Counted from the stretch's first letter, positions 1 to 9,800 are shown. The stretch: DNA of 64,000 bases from Anodontia alba (GCA_964016985.1 OZ024821.1:91874093-91938092); one strand, 5' to 3'. A program made the numbers and translations. Notes: generated from the sequence alone by a model not told the origin.

Positions 1-101
1 CTCTTGGAGGCGCTTCTAATGAGTACCACAACATGTTTTCGTGGAGAAATAAGAAAGATATCAGCATTTTTTGGATGAAAAAAGCGCCTTATCTGTTGCT
101 A
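1..101. mobile_element. F8 palindromic element, right half
   Basis: The sequence from GGCGCTTCTAATGAGTAC to CTTATCTGTTGCTA matches the right arm of the complete F8 copy at 9170-9361. The left arm lies outside the window. Confidence 0.75.
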
Positions 102-240
102 AGCAGTGTAGACCCAGATAATATGTTGCATAATGCCTAAGAATTGCTTGATGATCATGTCAGATGCCAAGTCTGTGTCATCAGGATCTATACTGTTTGC
201 TAAGACCTGTCTGTTCAAGTACTTAGCATAAATATTGGTA
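102..240. mobile_element. F6 element fragment (K1 core)
   Basis: Degenerate copy: AGCAGTGTAGACCCAGAT is followed by the opposite arm ATACTGTTTGCTAAGACC and a decayed terminal repeat near 220-240. Its left terminal part is missing where it meets the F8 copy. Confidence 0.55.
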
Positions 241-489
241 ATTTATTTTAACTGAATAAAGCTATCTATTTCAGAAAACAAACCTGTCATATCCTTTCCT
301 AGAATATCCACCGAGTATTAAGTGACAAAGTTTTTTGAGATGCTTAAAAACACTGACAATAATGAAGAAAGTAAATGCTTCCTTCATTCTATGCAAAAGT
401 AACACAACTGTTCTAGGCTGGATCTAAATAAAGTTTTATTTTCAAATTCCTTGAATACCTTTTAATTATTTAAATTAGTACCAAGATAA
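241..489. other. Unassigned AT-rich sequence before the LINE
   Basis: No repeat family recognised. A short open stretch around 347-420 (plus strand) reads like coding sequence but lies in another frame than the LINE ORF1. It could be a decayed part of ORF1 or chance. Confidence 0.4.
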
Positions 490-669
490 GAAAATACCAC
501 CTTTAAAACAGCAGGTTTTACAACTGATTCTGCACTAAACAAATCGAACATTAACGCCGAACCAGATGGCACAGAAGGAAATCACAACATAGAAGTTGTC
601 ATAAATAGGCCGCCTAATGACGTCATTCGCCAAACGCAGAAACTTACGCCAAAAAAGAACATTTTACTT

Positions 670-1368
670 ATGGGCGATTCTATTCTTAACAAGATTAACA
701 CAAAGGGATTAAATGACAATGTTCACAAACATTCCGTTCCTGGGGCCACTCTACCCATACTTCTCAAGGACATTGATCTTTATGATGTGTCAAACTTTGG
801 ATCTTTTATTATATATGTAGGCGGTAACGACCTGTCAGAAACATCGGATTATGATCGCATTGAAGAGTTTTACGAACAGCTTATAACTTCCATTAAATTC
901 AAGAACTCAGATGCCCATATAATCCTCAGCAAGCTAGCCCCGCGTGGCGATGTTGACGTAACGATTGTTAACCGCATGATAGAACGTTTATCATTGCGTT
1001 ATAATCTTGATTTTGTGGATAACTATCGAGCATTCTTTGATAGACAAGGTTCATTAATCATGCGTTACTTCGGTCAAAACGATCAAGTACACCCCTCAAC
1101 CACCGGAATTAAACGGTTAATTGGAACTATAAATGATAAAGTGAGAATTGTTAATGACTTCACTAAAGTAACATTTTCAAGACCGGGAAATTATTACCGT
1201 GGAAAACAAGGAAAGTCAGGTACACGTCCAAAACCATTCGCAGTAAACAATAGGTGTTTAAATTGTTATGACTCCAGCCATGAAACATTTCAATGCAGGC
1301 ATAAAGAGCCAATTGATTGTTGGTATTGCGGTAATGTCGGTCACAAACAGGAGTTTTGTTGGAACTAG
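670..1368 (+). CDS. LINE ORF1: SGNH esterase-like domain with two zinc knuckles
   Basis: The 232-residue reading from the first ATG begins right at the esterase signature GDSI (Ser4). It continues with GGND at 51-54 and D138-x-x-H141, the expected block I, III and V residues of SGNH hydrolases. Two CX2CX4HX4C knuckles follow (C196, C199, H204, C209 and C217, C220, H225, C230). In related LINEs such proteins bind the element RNA; the role of the esterase is not settled. The same frame stays open upstream to 490, and the residues just before Met1 are typical of a beta strand leading into GDS, so this ATG is probably not the ancestral start and the N-terminus is lost. The ORF ends in TAG at 1366-1368, in frame with ORF2. 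Confidence 0.85.
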   Translation: MGDSILNKINTKGLNDNVHKHSVPGATLPILLKDIDLYDVSNFGSFIIYVGGNDLSETSDYDRIEEFYEQLITSIKFKNSDAHIILSKLAPRGDVDVTIVNRMIERLSLRYNLDFVDNYRAFFDRQGSLIMRYFGQNDQVHPSTTGIKRLIGTINDKVRIVNDFTKVTFSRPGNYYRGKQGKSGTRPKPFAVNNRCLNCYDSSHETFQCRHKEPIDCWYCGNVGHKQEFCWN

Positions 1369-1371
1369 GTA
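1366..1371 (+). other. Single in-frame TAG between LINE ORF1 and ORF2
   Basis: TAG at 1366-1368 is followed by G. Positions 670 and 1426 differ by 756, a multiple of three, and codons 1369-1425 have no stop. This one codon therefore separates an otherwise continuous frame from 490 to 5160. Confidence 0.85.
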
Positions 1372-1425
1372 ACCGGCAATGAAGCCGCGTCTACAGTACC
1401 TTTTCTTAGGAATACTTACGCAATA

Positions 1426-4400
1426 TTGAATTATATTTGTGACGTTTGTAATGCATTTATATGCGACTGTAATTATGCGAATAATAACTACGTTAGTATT
1501 TCAGATAACAGTACTAATTATATTTCGAATAATAGTCATAACAGTTTTTATGATAGAGATACAATTTGTCACACATCACAAAACGTTTGTGAGGATTATT
1601 ACAATGCTACCATATTTGCTGCTGAGACGGTGAGCTCGTCCAACCAGTTCGACGTGAATTCGCCTAATATTGATAATGGACAGACAAACTTAATCGATGA
1701 TTATAAATCAAAATACACCCAAAATGATGCAACTAACATTAGTAACAAATTTGTTATTGGTAGTTTAAATACTTGTGGTCTGAAGCGTAGGACAGAATAC
1801 CCTGAGTTTCAGAGTCTTATTGATCGGTATGATATTCTGTGCATTTCTGAATCTAAACTTGACAATGATGACGTTATTTCCTGTCCCGGTTATGTATTTT
1901 ATAATCAGCCTAGATCACAACCATATACTAGAAAGTCTGGGGGCATTGGCTTTTTTGTTCGGCAACATTTATCTGCATCTGTCGATGTTATCGGTTCAAA
2001 TTCAGATTATGTTGCATGGATACAAATTTCAAAGAAAACCCATGAATTAGACAAGGATATTTTAATTGGAGCAGTATATGTTCCTCCACAGCAGTCGAAA
2101 TTCTTTAATGATGACGAGTTTGATCTCTTTGAACAGGAAATTTCGTCATCATGCACTAAAGACTGTTATGTAATTTTAACTGGTGATTTTAATGCCCAGA
2201 CAAGTAATTTACAGGATTTTACGTCAGCTGATAATTTTCTATCGGAATATTTTCAATTTGATAGCAGTACTGTTGAATATTTTGATCAAAAATGTGTTTT
2301 GGAAAAGCATAATATACAAGTTAATCGATCTTCGAAGGATAGCAAGAAAAACGGTTCCGGTCATCGTCTAATTAGCATTTGTAAAAACAATAACTTATTT
2401 ATCCTAAACGGCCGTTACGGCCATGATAGGAATATCGGAGAGATGACGTTCCGTAATACTTCGGTGATTGACTATACTTTAGTATCTTCTAAGACATTAG
2501 GCATTTTGTCTGATTTTCAAATAATAGAGGTTGACCGATTATTTTCGGATGGTCATTCCTTACTTAAAGTAGATATTGACATACAATATAAAAAACAAGA
2601 CAATAATGTAGAGCATGCCAGGCCTGTTACACATATCAAACCAACAGAATACGATACATTTGCATTTAATTTTGACCAAGATAAAGTCTCCGAAATTTTA
2701 TCATTATTCGATTCGTGCAATGATAACTCGAGTAAAGAGACTATAAATCACATAACTTGTCAAATCTCAGATGCTTTTAAGGCGGCTGCGTCAAAAACCA
2801 AATCTTCGAGAAAAATAAGTCACAAACCGAAAGGCGGCATTAATCGACCTTGGTTTGGCTTTAAATGCCAGACTGCCAGAAGAAAATATCATTTAGCTAA
2901 GCGCAGACATAATATTCATAAATCAGATTCAAGCAGAAATGCACTGATTTTAGCCAGTCGTTCTTACAAGCGCACTATGAATATCTTTATAAGTAAGCAC
3001 AAATTCAATAAACAACGTAAACTACGCAAAATGCAGAAAGGTCAACCTAAAGAATATTGGAAATTCCTAAATAGTCTGAAAAATAAGAAAACTTCAGAAA
3101 CACCGTCCCTATCAGTTTTTTATGATTACTTTAAGGACACTTACTCTGGTGATACAGATAATGAATTTGATGGGACTGGAAGCAGCAATTCTTATGAACC
3201 TGAATCTGATATAAATAATGAATGTCTTAATCGACCATTTACCTGCGACGAAATAGAACGATGTATAAAAAAGTTAAAAAATTCAAAAGCCCCAGGGGGT
3301 GATGAAATTTTAAACGAATACTTAAAAATCACTAAAGACTGCATGTTACCGATATATGCATCCCTGTTCAACCTTATTTTGGACACAGGACACATCCCAG
3401 ATCAATGGTTGGAAGGGAAAATACAGCCTATTTACAAAAACAAGGGAGATTCTCTTGACCCCAATAACTATCGCCCCATTACCCTGTTAAGTTGTCTTGG
3501 GAAGATATTTACAGCCACTTTAAATGAACGATTAAGCAATTTCCTTGAAGAAAACGATCTACTAAGAGAAAATCAGGCGGGGTTCAGAAAACATTATTCT
3601 ACTGTAGATCATATTTTCAGTCTATACTCGCTTATAGAAATTTTGAAGAACGAGAAGAAAAAACTGTTTTGTTGCTTTGTGGATTTTTCGAAAGCATTCG
3701 ACTCGGTGTGGCGTTTTGGACTTTGGAGAAAACTTCTAAACACGTCTGTAAACGGAAAGTTTTTAAAAGTACTGCAAAATATGTACGCTGAAGTTAAATC
3801 TTATGTTACTCTTAAGGGAGAAAATTCTCCTTTCTTCGTAAGTAACAGAGGAGTAAGGCAGGGAGATAACCTATCTCCTGTTTTGTTCTGCATATTTTTG
3901 AATGATTTAGAAGATCATTTACGTGCTGAAGAAAATGAAGGTATCTCATTTGAACATCACAATGGCACGACTCTTGATCTCATTAAATTGTTTGTCTTGC
4001 TCTATGCAGATGACACGGTGATATTAGGAGAAACTGCTGAAGATCTTCAGAAAAGCATTGACTCATTCCTAAAGTATTGTGCACTCTGGAAGCTCAAAGT
4101 TAATGAAAGTAAAACGAAAGTAGTAATTTTTGGAGCACGGAAAACAGACTCCTTTTCTTTCCATCTTAGAAATACTCCCCTAGAAGTTGTTGATAACTAT
4201 AGATATTTAGGCACTTATTTTTCTAAAACTAGAAGCTTTCTAAAAGCAAGGAAATATATTGCCGAACAAGCAAAGAAAGCTATGCATTTACTGCAAGTTA
4301 GAATTAAGAATTTATTTCTTTCAGTTGACCTTCAACTTAAGTTATTTGACCAAACAATATTACCTATTTTGACATACTCGTGTGAAGTTCTTGGATTTGA

Positions 4401-5160
4401 AAACTGTGGACTTTTTGAGTCGATTCATACACAGTTTCTAAGGTCTGTCATTCATGCGCGTAAAAGCACTCCACTTTACATGCTTTACGGGGAGCTCGGC
4501 AGATACCCAACTGAATTCACTATTAAGTGTAGAATGGTTAACTATTGGACTAAGTTAATCAGCGGAAAACAACATAAATTAGCTTCTCTTCTATATCAAA
4601 AACTCCGCGCCAATAACATTCAATCCAAATGGGCTGCAAGTATTAAAAAAATTTTTGAAGACTGCGGCAGACCGGATATTTGGATAAATCAGTCGGCAAA
4701 TCCCCATTGTAGCTCGCTGATTAAACATATTTTACAAAGTCAGTTCTTGCAAAATTGGAGCGCCAAATTAGATAATTCTTCTAAAGGTTTAAACTACAGA
4801 CTTTTTAAGGATACAATAAAAATAGAACCTTATCTCTTGAAAGTGCCACCAAGGTTTTATTTACATTTTGCTAAACTCCGGACAGGTAACCACAGATTTC
4901 CATGCGAACGTGGTCGCTGGCTCGGACTCGAAATAAATGACAGAGAATGCAATTTATGTGACTTACACGAAGTAGGGGATGTATTTCATTATGTATTAAT
5001 CTGTCCATTTTTTAAGAATGAAAGACAAAAATACATAAACAAGTATTATTACACATCTACCAACGTGTTAAAATTCAAAGAATTGTTGAACAGCGAAAAT
5101 GAACTCCAACTGCGTAATATCTGCATTTTTGCGAAAATGCTTATTCAAAGAGTCCAGTGA
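1426..5160 (+). CDS. LINE ORF2: endonuclease and reverse transcriptase
   Basis: About 1244 residues counted from the TTG at 1426; the frame is open from 1369, directly after the ORF1 stop, and contains no ATG before the endonuclease. An APE-type endonuclease starts near residue 110 (SLNTCG), with SESK, GDFNA at 253-257, IDYT at 348 and SDGH at 374-377. The reverse transcriptase spans about 600-930, with VDFSKAFDSV at 752-761, GVRQGDNLSP and YADD at 860-863. A CX2CX9HX4C motif lies near the C-terminus (C1175, C1178, H1188, C1193). The protein would nick genomic DNA and copy the element RNA by target-primed reverse transcription. It is intact as far as seen. The way translation starts is unclear: readthrough of the TAG, reinitiation or a non-AUG start. 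Confidence 0.93.
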   Translation: MNYICDVCNAFICDCNYANNNYVSISDNSTNYISNNSHNSFYDRDTICHTSQNVCEDYYNATIFAAETVSSSNQFDVNSPNIDNGQTNLIDDYKSKYTQNDATNISNKFVIGSLNTCGLKRRTEYPEFQSLIDRYDILCISESKLDNDDVISCPGYVFYNQPRSQPYTRKSGGIGFFVRQHLSASVDVIGSNSDYVAWIQISKKTHELDKDILIGAVYVPPQQSKFFNDDEFDLFEQEISSSCTKDCYVILTGDFNAQTSNLQDFTSADNFLSEYFQFDSSTVEYFDQKCVLEKHNIQVNRSSKDSKKNGSGHRLISICKNNNLFILNGRYGHDRNIGEMTFRNTSVIDYTLVSSKTLGILSDFQIIEVDRLFSDGHSLLKVDIDIQYKKQDNNVEHARPVTHIKPTEYDTFAFNFDQDKVSEILSLFDSCNDNSSKETINHITCQISDAFKAAASKTKSSRKISHKPKGGINRPWFGFKCQTARRKYHLAKRRHNIHKSDSSRNALILASRSYKRTMNIFISKHKFNKQRKLRKMQKGQPKEYWKFLNSLKNKKTSETPSLSVFYDYFKDTYSGDTDNEFDGTGSSNSYEPESDINNECLNRPFTCDEIERCIKKLKNSKAPGGDEILNEYLKITKDCMLPIYASLFNLILDTGHIPDQWLEGKIQPIYKNKGDSLDPNNYRPITLLSCLGKIFTATLNERLSNFLEENDLLRENQAGFRKHYSTVDHIFSLYSLIEILKNEKKKLFCCFVDFSKAFDSVWRFGLWRKLLNTSVNGKFLKVLQNMYAEVKSYVTLKGENSPFFVSNRGVRQGDNLSPVLFCIFLNDLEDHLRAEENEGISFEHHNGTTLDLIKLFVLLYADDTVILGETAEDLQKSIDSFLKYCALWKLKVNESKTKVVIFGARKTDSFSFHLRNTPLEVVDNYRYLGTYFSKTRSFLKARKYIAEQAKKAMHLLQVRIKNLFLSVDLQLKLFDQTILPILTYSCEVLGFENCGLFESIHTQFLRSVIHARKSTPLYMLYGELGRYPTEFTIKCRMVNYWTKLISGKQHKLASLLYQKLRANNIQSKWAASIKKIFEDCGRPDIWINQSANPHCSSLIKHILQSQFLQNWSAKLDNSSKGLNYRLFKDTIKIEPYLLKVPPRFYLHFAKLRTGNHRFPCERGRWLGLEINDRECNLCDLHEVGDVFHYVLICPFFKNERQKYINKYYYTSTNVLKFKELLNSENELQLRNICIFAKMLIQRVQ

Positions 5161-5298
5161 TCTTTTACTCTAAAAGTAATCTTTATGCTTTTCCAAAACA
5201 AATTTACATTGTCAGTGTATTGTTTCATCATTATCATGTTTCTCTTTTCTTTTTCTTCTTTTCACTCATATGTCATGTGCATGACCTGAGTTTGTCTT

Positions 5299-5323
5299 AA
5301 TAAAGAATATTGTATTGTATTGT
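5299..5323 (+). terminator. LINE polyadenylation signal and ATTGT tail
   Basis: AATAAA at 5299-5304 is followed within a few bases by about three ATTGT units and then unrelated sequence. Short tandem tails instead of poly(A) are known for several LINE groups. Confidence 0.75.
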
Positions 5324-5734
5324 ACAAATAATAGTCAGGGGGAAAGGCTCTTCAGGGCATAAATGGACAGCAAAGGCCATGATCAGCCTGCATTTGCATG
5401 CAGTTTCTTTTCCCATGGTATGGCTCAAATGAAATTTACACTACTTTTTGTCAAAAAATTACCCTAAATATTGGGATATCTTCACTTATTGCTATTTACA
5501 CTTGTCCGAAACTTTGAACAAGCCTGTGATGTGTCACAACAGAATCAGACCACAGAATTTTTTTTATTAGCATTCTGAGAAAATCAGGCTTGCCATTTGA
5601 CATGAACTGCCCCTCCAGCCTTATTTTTCTCCATGAAAAGGTAATTTTAGAATGTTGTCTGCTACAACTTTGCAATTAAGTAGGTTTTTCTGTGGTTATG
5701 TATCAATCAATTCTTCTGGAATGTTGAGTAAGTC
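5324..5734. other. Unassigned sequence after the LINE
   Basis: Mostly unassigned. Around 5364-5402 there is a small piece with GCAAAGGCCATGATCAGCC resembling the hairpin arm also seen near 14008 and 43090. Confidence 0.4.
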
Positions 5735-5940
5735 TTAGTATGCTGGGTAAACATTTCAGCAGATAACATTTTGAAATAGTTTTCTTATTTTACCGGGGAA
5801 ACAGGCTTTGGTACTACATGCAACTTGTCTGCTAAGAAGACATTTTGCATGAAGTGTCAAAGTCTGTCTTCTGGGAAAAATTGGGAATTTTTCCTCAATT
5901 TTTTATCTGTTGAATTTGCCCAAAGTGTTGTAAAGGTTAA
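5735..5940. mobile_element. F5 palindromic element (K2 core)
   Basis: TTAGTATGCTGGGTAAA at the left, CAGCAGATAACATTTTG below it, an inexact hairpin around CATGCAACTTGTC, and GTTGTAAAGGTTAA at the right. Decayed copy. Confidence 0.75.
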
Positions 5941-6009
5941 GACTCTGGCCAGATTAACCTTTACCATTCTATCAACCAAATCAGAAGAGAACACAAATTA
6001 CTGATATGT

Positions 6010-6140
6010 TTCTTCTTTTCTGCAGAAAACAAGGGTTGACATTTCATGAGAATTGTCTCTTAAGAGACATTCAACTCACATGAAATGTCAAACCACATAT
6101 TCTTGGAAAAATAAAAATATTTCAGAAGGTTATCTGCTCT
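6010..6140. mobile_element. Degenerate K2-core palindrome
   Basis: TTGACATTTCATGAGAATTG pairs with CACATGAAATGTCAAA about 30 bases later. The outer arms (CAGAAAAC and TTCTTGGAAAAATA) fit F3/F5, but the ends are lost. Confidence 0.6.
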
Positions 6141-6929
6141 AATTTTATTGAACATGCAAAACCTACATGCCAGAAATTCCTTTAAATTATTCAGGTTATT
6201 GTTCATTACAAATCACAGATCATTAGGATTCATTGTACTGAACAAATGTCCAGAAATCCTGTTAGATGCATAGAACTAAAGTGTTCATTAGATGCAATTT
6301 AACTGTGTCACCACTCAAACATACTGAAGATTTGTTAGAGTTTCTTCTCCAAGGCCATTCTAATCAGGGCGACAATGTATATTTTTAGGGAAGAAAAAGA
6401 ATAAGAATTCCTGTCAGTAGTCTAACAGATTTAAACACTACCACTGACAACGTCATTGGACTGTGAAATGTTGGTCACTGTCGTAAAATCATGCTACAGT
6501 GTTTGAGTCCTTGTTAGGGAAGAAATATATACCAAATTGGATGATTATAGCTCATGAGTAGTATTGGGCGTCCAATACTACTATCATGATTGATTGTGTT
6601 GGAGTTTAGCAACACGTCAACCCTTGTGGGTCATTTTGTGTCATCTCCCAGAGAAAGGGATAAAAGAGATAGTAGAGGAGATTAAAGATTATAGATCATA
6701 TAGCTAATCAGAAAACTGAGTTAACTGTAGATTACTGTATAGTTCAAATGTCATTGCAACCTATTTTTAAGATTTCAGTTGCCTGACATGCTTGCAGGGT
6801 TCATACTTGGAATATTTCGTCATAACATGAGACAAGGCCATAATGCAAGACCATAAGTCACTCTGCATGTCCACATCACTGTGACCTACATTTAGTGAAA
6901 ATCAGGCCATGTTATTTTATCAATGATAT
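6141..6929. other. Unassigned sequence
   Basis: No convincing coding exon or recognised family. A short inverted pair around GTATTGG and CCAATAC lies near 6560-6580. Confidence 0.4.
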
Positions 6930-7178
6930 CCAGGGCCTAGTTGTTCAAAGCATTGTTAACTTAACAAACTCGTTAGTGGTCAAAATGTTAACTGCTCTAG
7001 TGAGTACAATATCTAATTCACAGGTATTTTTACTGAAAATATGTGAGTAGCTTTTGCAAATGCAAAAGCTACTCACATTTTTTTCAGCAAAAATATTAGC
7101 ATATATGCCATATTTAATGATTAAAGTTTTAACAATACGTTAACTAACGACATTGTTAGTTTTGAACAACTGGGCCCT
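6930..7178. mobile_element. F7 palindromic element
   Basis: Left end GGGCCTAGTTGTTCAAAG and right end CTTTGAACAACTGGGCCC-like (TTTTGAACAACTGGGCCC). A central hairpin GTGAGTAGCTTTTGC / GCAAAAGCTACTCAC lies near 7041-7076. About 249 bp and almost fully self-complementary. Confidence 0.85.
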
Positions 7179-7307
7179 GATCATTACCCAGATATATTAC
7201 TGGGTTTATATTTGGAATGTACCATCATCACACAAGGCAAGATCACTGTACAAGATCATATATTATTATGAACTTCTTTTTTAATTAGGTCATATTCATA
7301 CATTAAA

Positions 7308-7555
7308 TTAACCCTTAAACTGCCAATCACAACAATTGTTGTCTGCTTTGCCATCTGCTTGTGATTTTAAAAGTCAGTTTTGCAAACAGTGTGGACCCAG
7401 ATCAGACTGCTCTGCCCCTAGGAGCAGTCTGATCAGGGTCCACACTGTTTGCCAGTATACAAAAATAGGTTTGAAAAGTTTGCAAGAATATTCAGCAGAC
7501 GACATAAACAGACGACATTTTCAGATGCAGGTTTTCTTGGCATTTTAAGAGTTAA
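7308..7555. mobile_element. F2 element (K1 core) on TTAA
   Basis: TTAACCCTTAAACTGCCAAT at the left and TTAAGAGTTAA at the right. The inner arms CAAACAGTGTGGACCCAGAT and GGGTCCACACTGTTTG flank a perfect ten-base inverted pair near 7416-7434. Subterminal GCAGACGACATAAACAGACG is a family mark. Confidence 0.88.
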
Positions 7556-7593
7556 TTGGTTGAGAGATCAAACTTGGAAGTTTTCCTAACCAC

Positions 7594-7790
7594 TGTATTT
7601 ACCCTAAATTTTAGGCCACCTTAAATCCTTACCGTACTTGTCCCAAATTTTGCTATTTTACTATCTGTTGATGTGTGTAGAAAATGCTGGTGTACATCCT
7701 CTGATCAGAAGCCACATTCTATGGCATCTCATCTGTGTCTATACCATTTGCTCAGGTTTGTCTGTCCTGGTACTTAGGGTAAATATTGTA
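7594..7790. mobile_element. F6 element (K1 core)
   Basis: Starts TATTTACCCTAAATTTT and ends TACTTAGGGTAAATATTG; the decayed K1 hairpin lies in the middle (CTGATCAGAAGCC and GTCTATACCATTTGCTC). Confidence 0.75.
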
Positions 7791-8024
7791 ATTTTGGTAA
7801 TATTCATTGAATCATTTTTTCAGCAAACTGTATAAATTTTGACATGACTAATACACATCTCCTAATGAGTGTTCATGATATTTGGTTCATGGTGGTTTGA
7901 AGCAGGTGTTAATTAATTGGTTTCCTTGTATAAATCACTACTAAAATGACTATAAAATCATCTTTTACCCACAAGGCATACTAGTTATCTACTTGTCACT
8001 TTGATCAACATATGTTCAAAGACA

Positions 8025-8350
8025 CCATATTTTACCCTATGTAATGGGACAGGCAGGCTTAAGCAAACAGTGTAGACCAAGAATGTAGCATCTGATCAGG
8101 GTCTCCCTTATTTGTCATTCATCCAGCTATTCTAAAACTTATCAACAAGGAAAAAAAATAGACATTAACATTTTCGGACAAGTATGGTAAGATGACAAAC
8201 TGATATTTTCCCCAGAAAATAGGCTTTGCATAAAATGACAAAGCCTATTTTCTTGGAAAAATACAAGAACTATTTCAAAATGTCATCTGCTGAAATTTTT
8301 ACCCAGAGTACTAAGTGTTAAGGTGTCCCATTATTTAGGGTAAGTATATA
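8025..8350. mobile_element. F6 element carrying a nested F5 copy
   Basis: Left end ACCATATTTTACCCTATG and right end TTAAGGTGTCCCATTATTTA. The two F6 parts are separated by an F5 copy at 8192-8321, inserted at the F6 TTAA that precedes GGTGTCC. Confidence 0.8.
8192..8321. mobile_element. F5 element nested in F6
   Basis: Short F5 in reverse orientation: ATGACAAACTGATATTTTCC, hairpin around AGGCTTTGCATAAAATGACA, right end ACCCAGAGTACTAAGTGTTAA without its last base repeated. The terminal piece at the left is missing. Confidence 0.75.
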
Positions 8351-8368
8351 TGTCATGCTACAACAGTT

Positions 8369-8581
8369 TTAACCCTTGTCCTGCTGAATAAATTAAGATG
8401 CCACGCCTTTTACAAATTTTCAGCCAATCAGATTACTTGATCCAGATTGTTGATATAAATTCACATACTGAATGGCAAACAGTGCAGATCCAGATCAGTT
8501 GGCTTCTTAGAAGCCAACTGATCTGGATCTACACTGTTTGCAAGGGCAGGGTATATCCGGGTTCAGCAGGACAAGGGTTAA
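8369..8581. mobile_element. F1 element, complete (K1 core)
   Basis: 213 bp between TTAA sites. Left end TTAACCCTTGTCCTGCTGAA, right end TTCAGCAGGACAAGGGTTAA. The centre is a near-perfect hairpin GCAGATCCAGATCAGTTGGC / GCCAACTGATCTGGATCTAC. TTAA plus CCC/GGG ends are typical of the piggyBac superfamily. No coding capacity. Confidence 0.92.
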
Positions 8582-8733
8582 CAATCTGTCTGAACTGTTA
8601 CTTTTCTTCATGCACCACCTGTGCTCATCTGCTGATCTTAAGATTATGCTGGCGTTCATCTATCTATCTTTGACCTGCTGCAGATGAAAACTAGTAACAG
8701 TGTTTTCAGAGAAAACAGATGTCCCTCACCACT

Positions 8734-8757
8734 CCCCCCCCCCCCCCCCCCCCCCCC
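8734..8757 (+). repeat. Homopolymer C tract (24 C)
   Basis: Uninterrupted run of C. Likely variable in length and prone to sequencing error. Confidence 0.95.
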
Positions 8758-9039
8758 ATGCAACACACACCATGAATTTTCAGTTTTTCTGCTGCTGTGA
8801 CCTAGAAAATTAGGACAAGGTCACCAAATCTAATTAGTTCTTCATTATGTCCCTATTATATATTCACGAAAAACATTTGCTGCTAAGAACCCAACCACTG
8901 GTTCACAAGATACTGTACAGACAAGAAAGTGTGAAGGGTCGGGGGAGGGGGGGGGTTTGGATATTTTGTAATATTTTCCTTTAACCTATTCCATTTTTAG
9001 AAATAATTTTGACAGACAAATAAGGAAGGTACGGCATAA

Positions 9040-9153
9040 CTCTTATCATTTAGACAGACAGGCCTGAGCAAACAATGTATCATCTGATCAGGTTTTAGAC
9101 TGTTTACCACCCATCTAGCAATTTTTTTTAGTCACATAGGACAAATATGGCAA
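9040..9153. mobile_element. F6 fragment
   Basis: TAGACAGACAGGCCTGAGCA, ATCTGATCAGG and GACTGTTTACCACCCATC are the F6 inner arms; ACAAATATGGCAAGAAGTTA is the F6 right part. The outer ends are lost. Confidence 0.65.
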
Positions 9154-9169
9154 GAAGTTATGGCATCTG

Positions 9170-9361
9170 CATAGCTACAGATAAGAGGGGGTATCCACAT
9201 AATATTTTTCTTATTTCTCTACGAAAACATATGTTGTGGTACTCATTAGAAGCGCCTCAGAGAGGCGCTTCTAATGAGTACCCACAACATACGTTTTTGT
9301 GGAGAAATAAGAAAGATATCAGCATTTTTCTGATGAAAAAAGCGCCTTATCTGTTGCTATG
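9170..9361. mobile_element. F8 element, complete (K4 core)
   Basis: Ends CATAGCTACAGATAAG and CTTATCTGTTGCTATG are inverted repeats. The centre is a perfect hairpin, GTACTCATTAGAAGCGCCTC with GAGGCGCTTCTAATGAGTAC. No TTAA at the ends; the target duplication is not clear. Confidence 0.85.
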
Positions 9362-9404
9362 ATCTGCAAATTTAAGGTCTCTTTGCATATTGAAACTGAA
9401 CATC

Positions 9405-9555
9405 ATCAGACATTTTGTTTTGTTTTTTGTTTTTTACAAAAAATAGGGTTTGACACTATATAAGTGCCATGACCTATTTTATTAGGAATTTGCATATGAA
9501 ACATTTTCTGCCCATTTCTCTTCAGTATGCTTTCACCCCTGAGTTTCTGAAGTAT

Positions 9556-9593
<38 letters not shown>

Positions 9594-9800
9594 AGGGGTG
9601 GCGGTGGGGGGTGGGGGGAGGGGGGGGGTGCGGGGACACATAACCAATATCCTAAAATACGTATTTTGTAATATTTTCCTTTAGTTCATTCATTTAACCT
9701 ATTCCTGTTTTATCAGGAGTTTGCATATGAAACAATTTTTCTGCCCATTTCTCTTCAGTATGCTTTCACCTATTCCATCCTTGATTTTGGACACATCCAC
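9405..9800 (+). repeat. Local duplication with (TG)16 and a G-rich tract
   Basis: A block with TTTGCATATGAAACA and CCCATTTCTCTTCAGTATGC occurs at about 9479-9530 and again at 9719-9772. Between them lie (TG)16 at 9561-9592 and a run of five or more G blocks at 9593-9634. Confidence 0.8.

Larger units (their letters stand above)
490..5323 (+). mobile_element. Non-LTR retrotransposon (LINE), nearly complete
   Basis: ORF1 has an SGNH-hydrolase-like domain and two CCHC knuckles. ORF2 has an APE-type endonuclease, reverse transcriptase and a C-terminal CCHC-like motif. The 3' end carries AATAAA and an ATTGT tail instead of poly(A). Esterase-type ORF1 proteins are known from the CR1 and related L2/jockey-like groups, so one of these clades is likely but not resolved here. 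The open frame of ORF1 runs back to 490 without an ATG, so the 5' end is probably truncated close to this point. ORF2 is uninterrupted with its catalytic motifs present, which suggests a young copy. Target-site duplications were not identified. Confidence 0.9.

Noticed and set aside
1369..1409. GT..AG intron-like interval between LINE ORF1 and ORF2 (GTAACC ... TTTTCTTAG)
   Set aside because: Only 41 bases long, and splicing it would leave the TAG at 1366-1368 in place, so it does not join the ORFs.
1426..1428. TTG as true start codon of LINE ORF2
   Set aside because: It is only the first alternative start in an open frame; nothing in the context marks it. The frame is open back to 1369.
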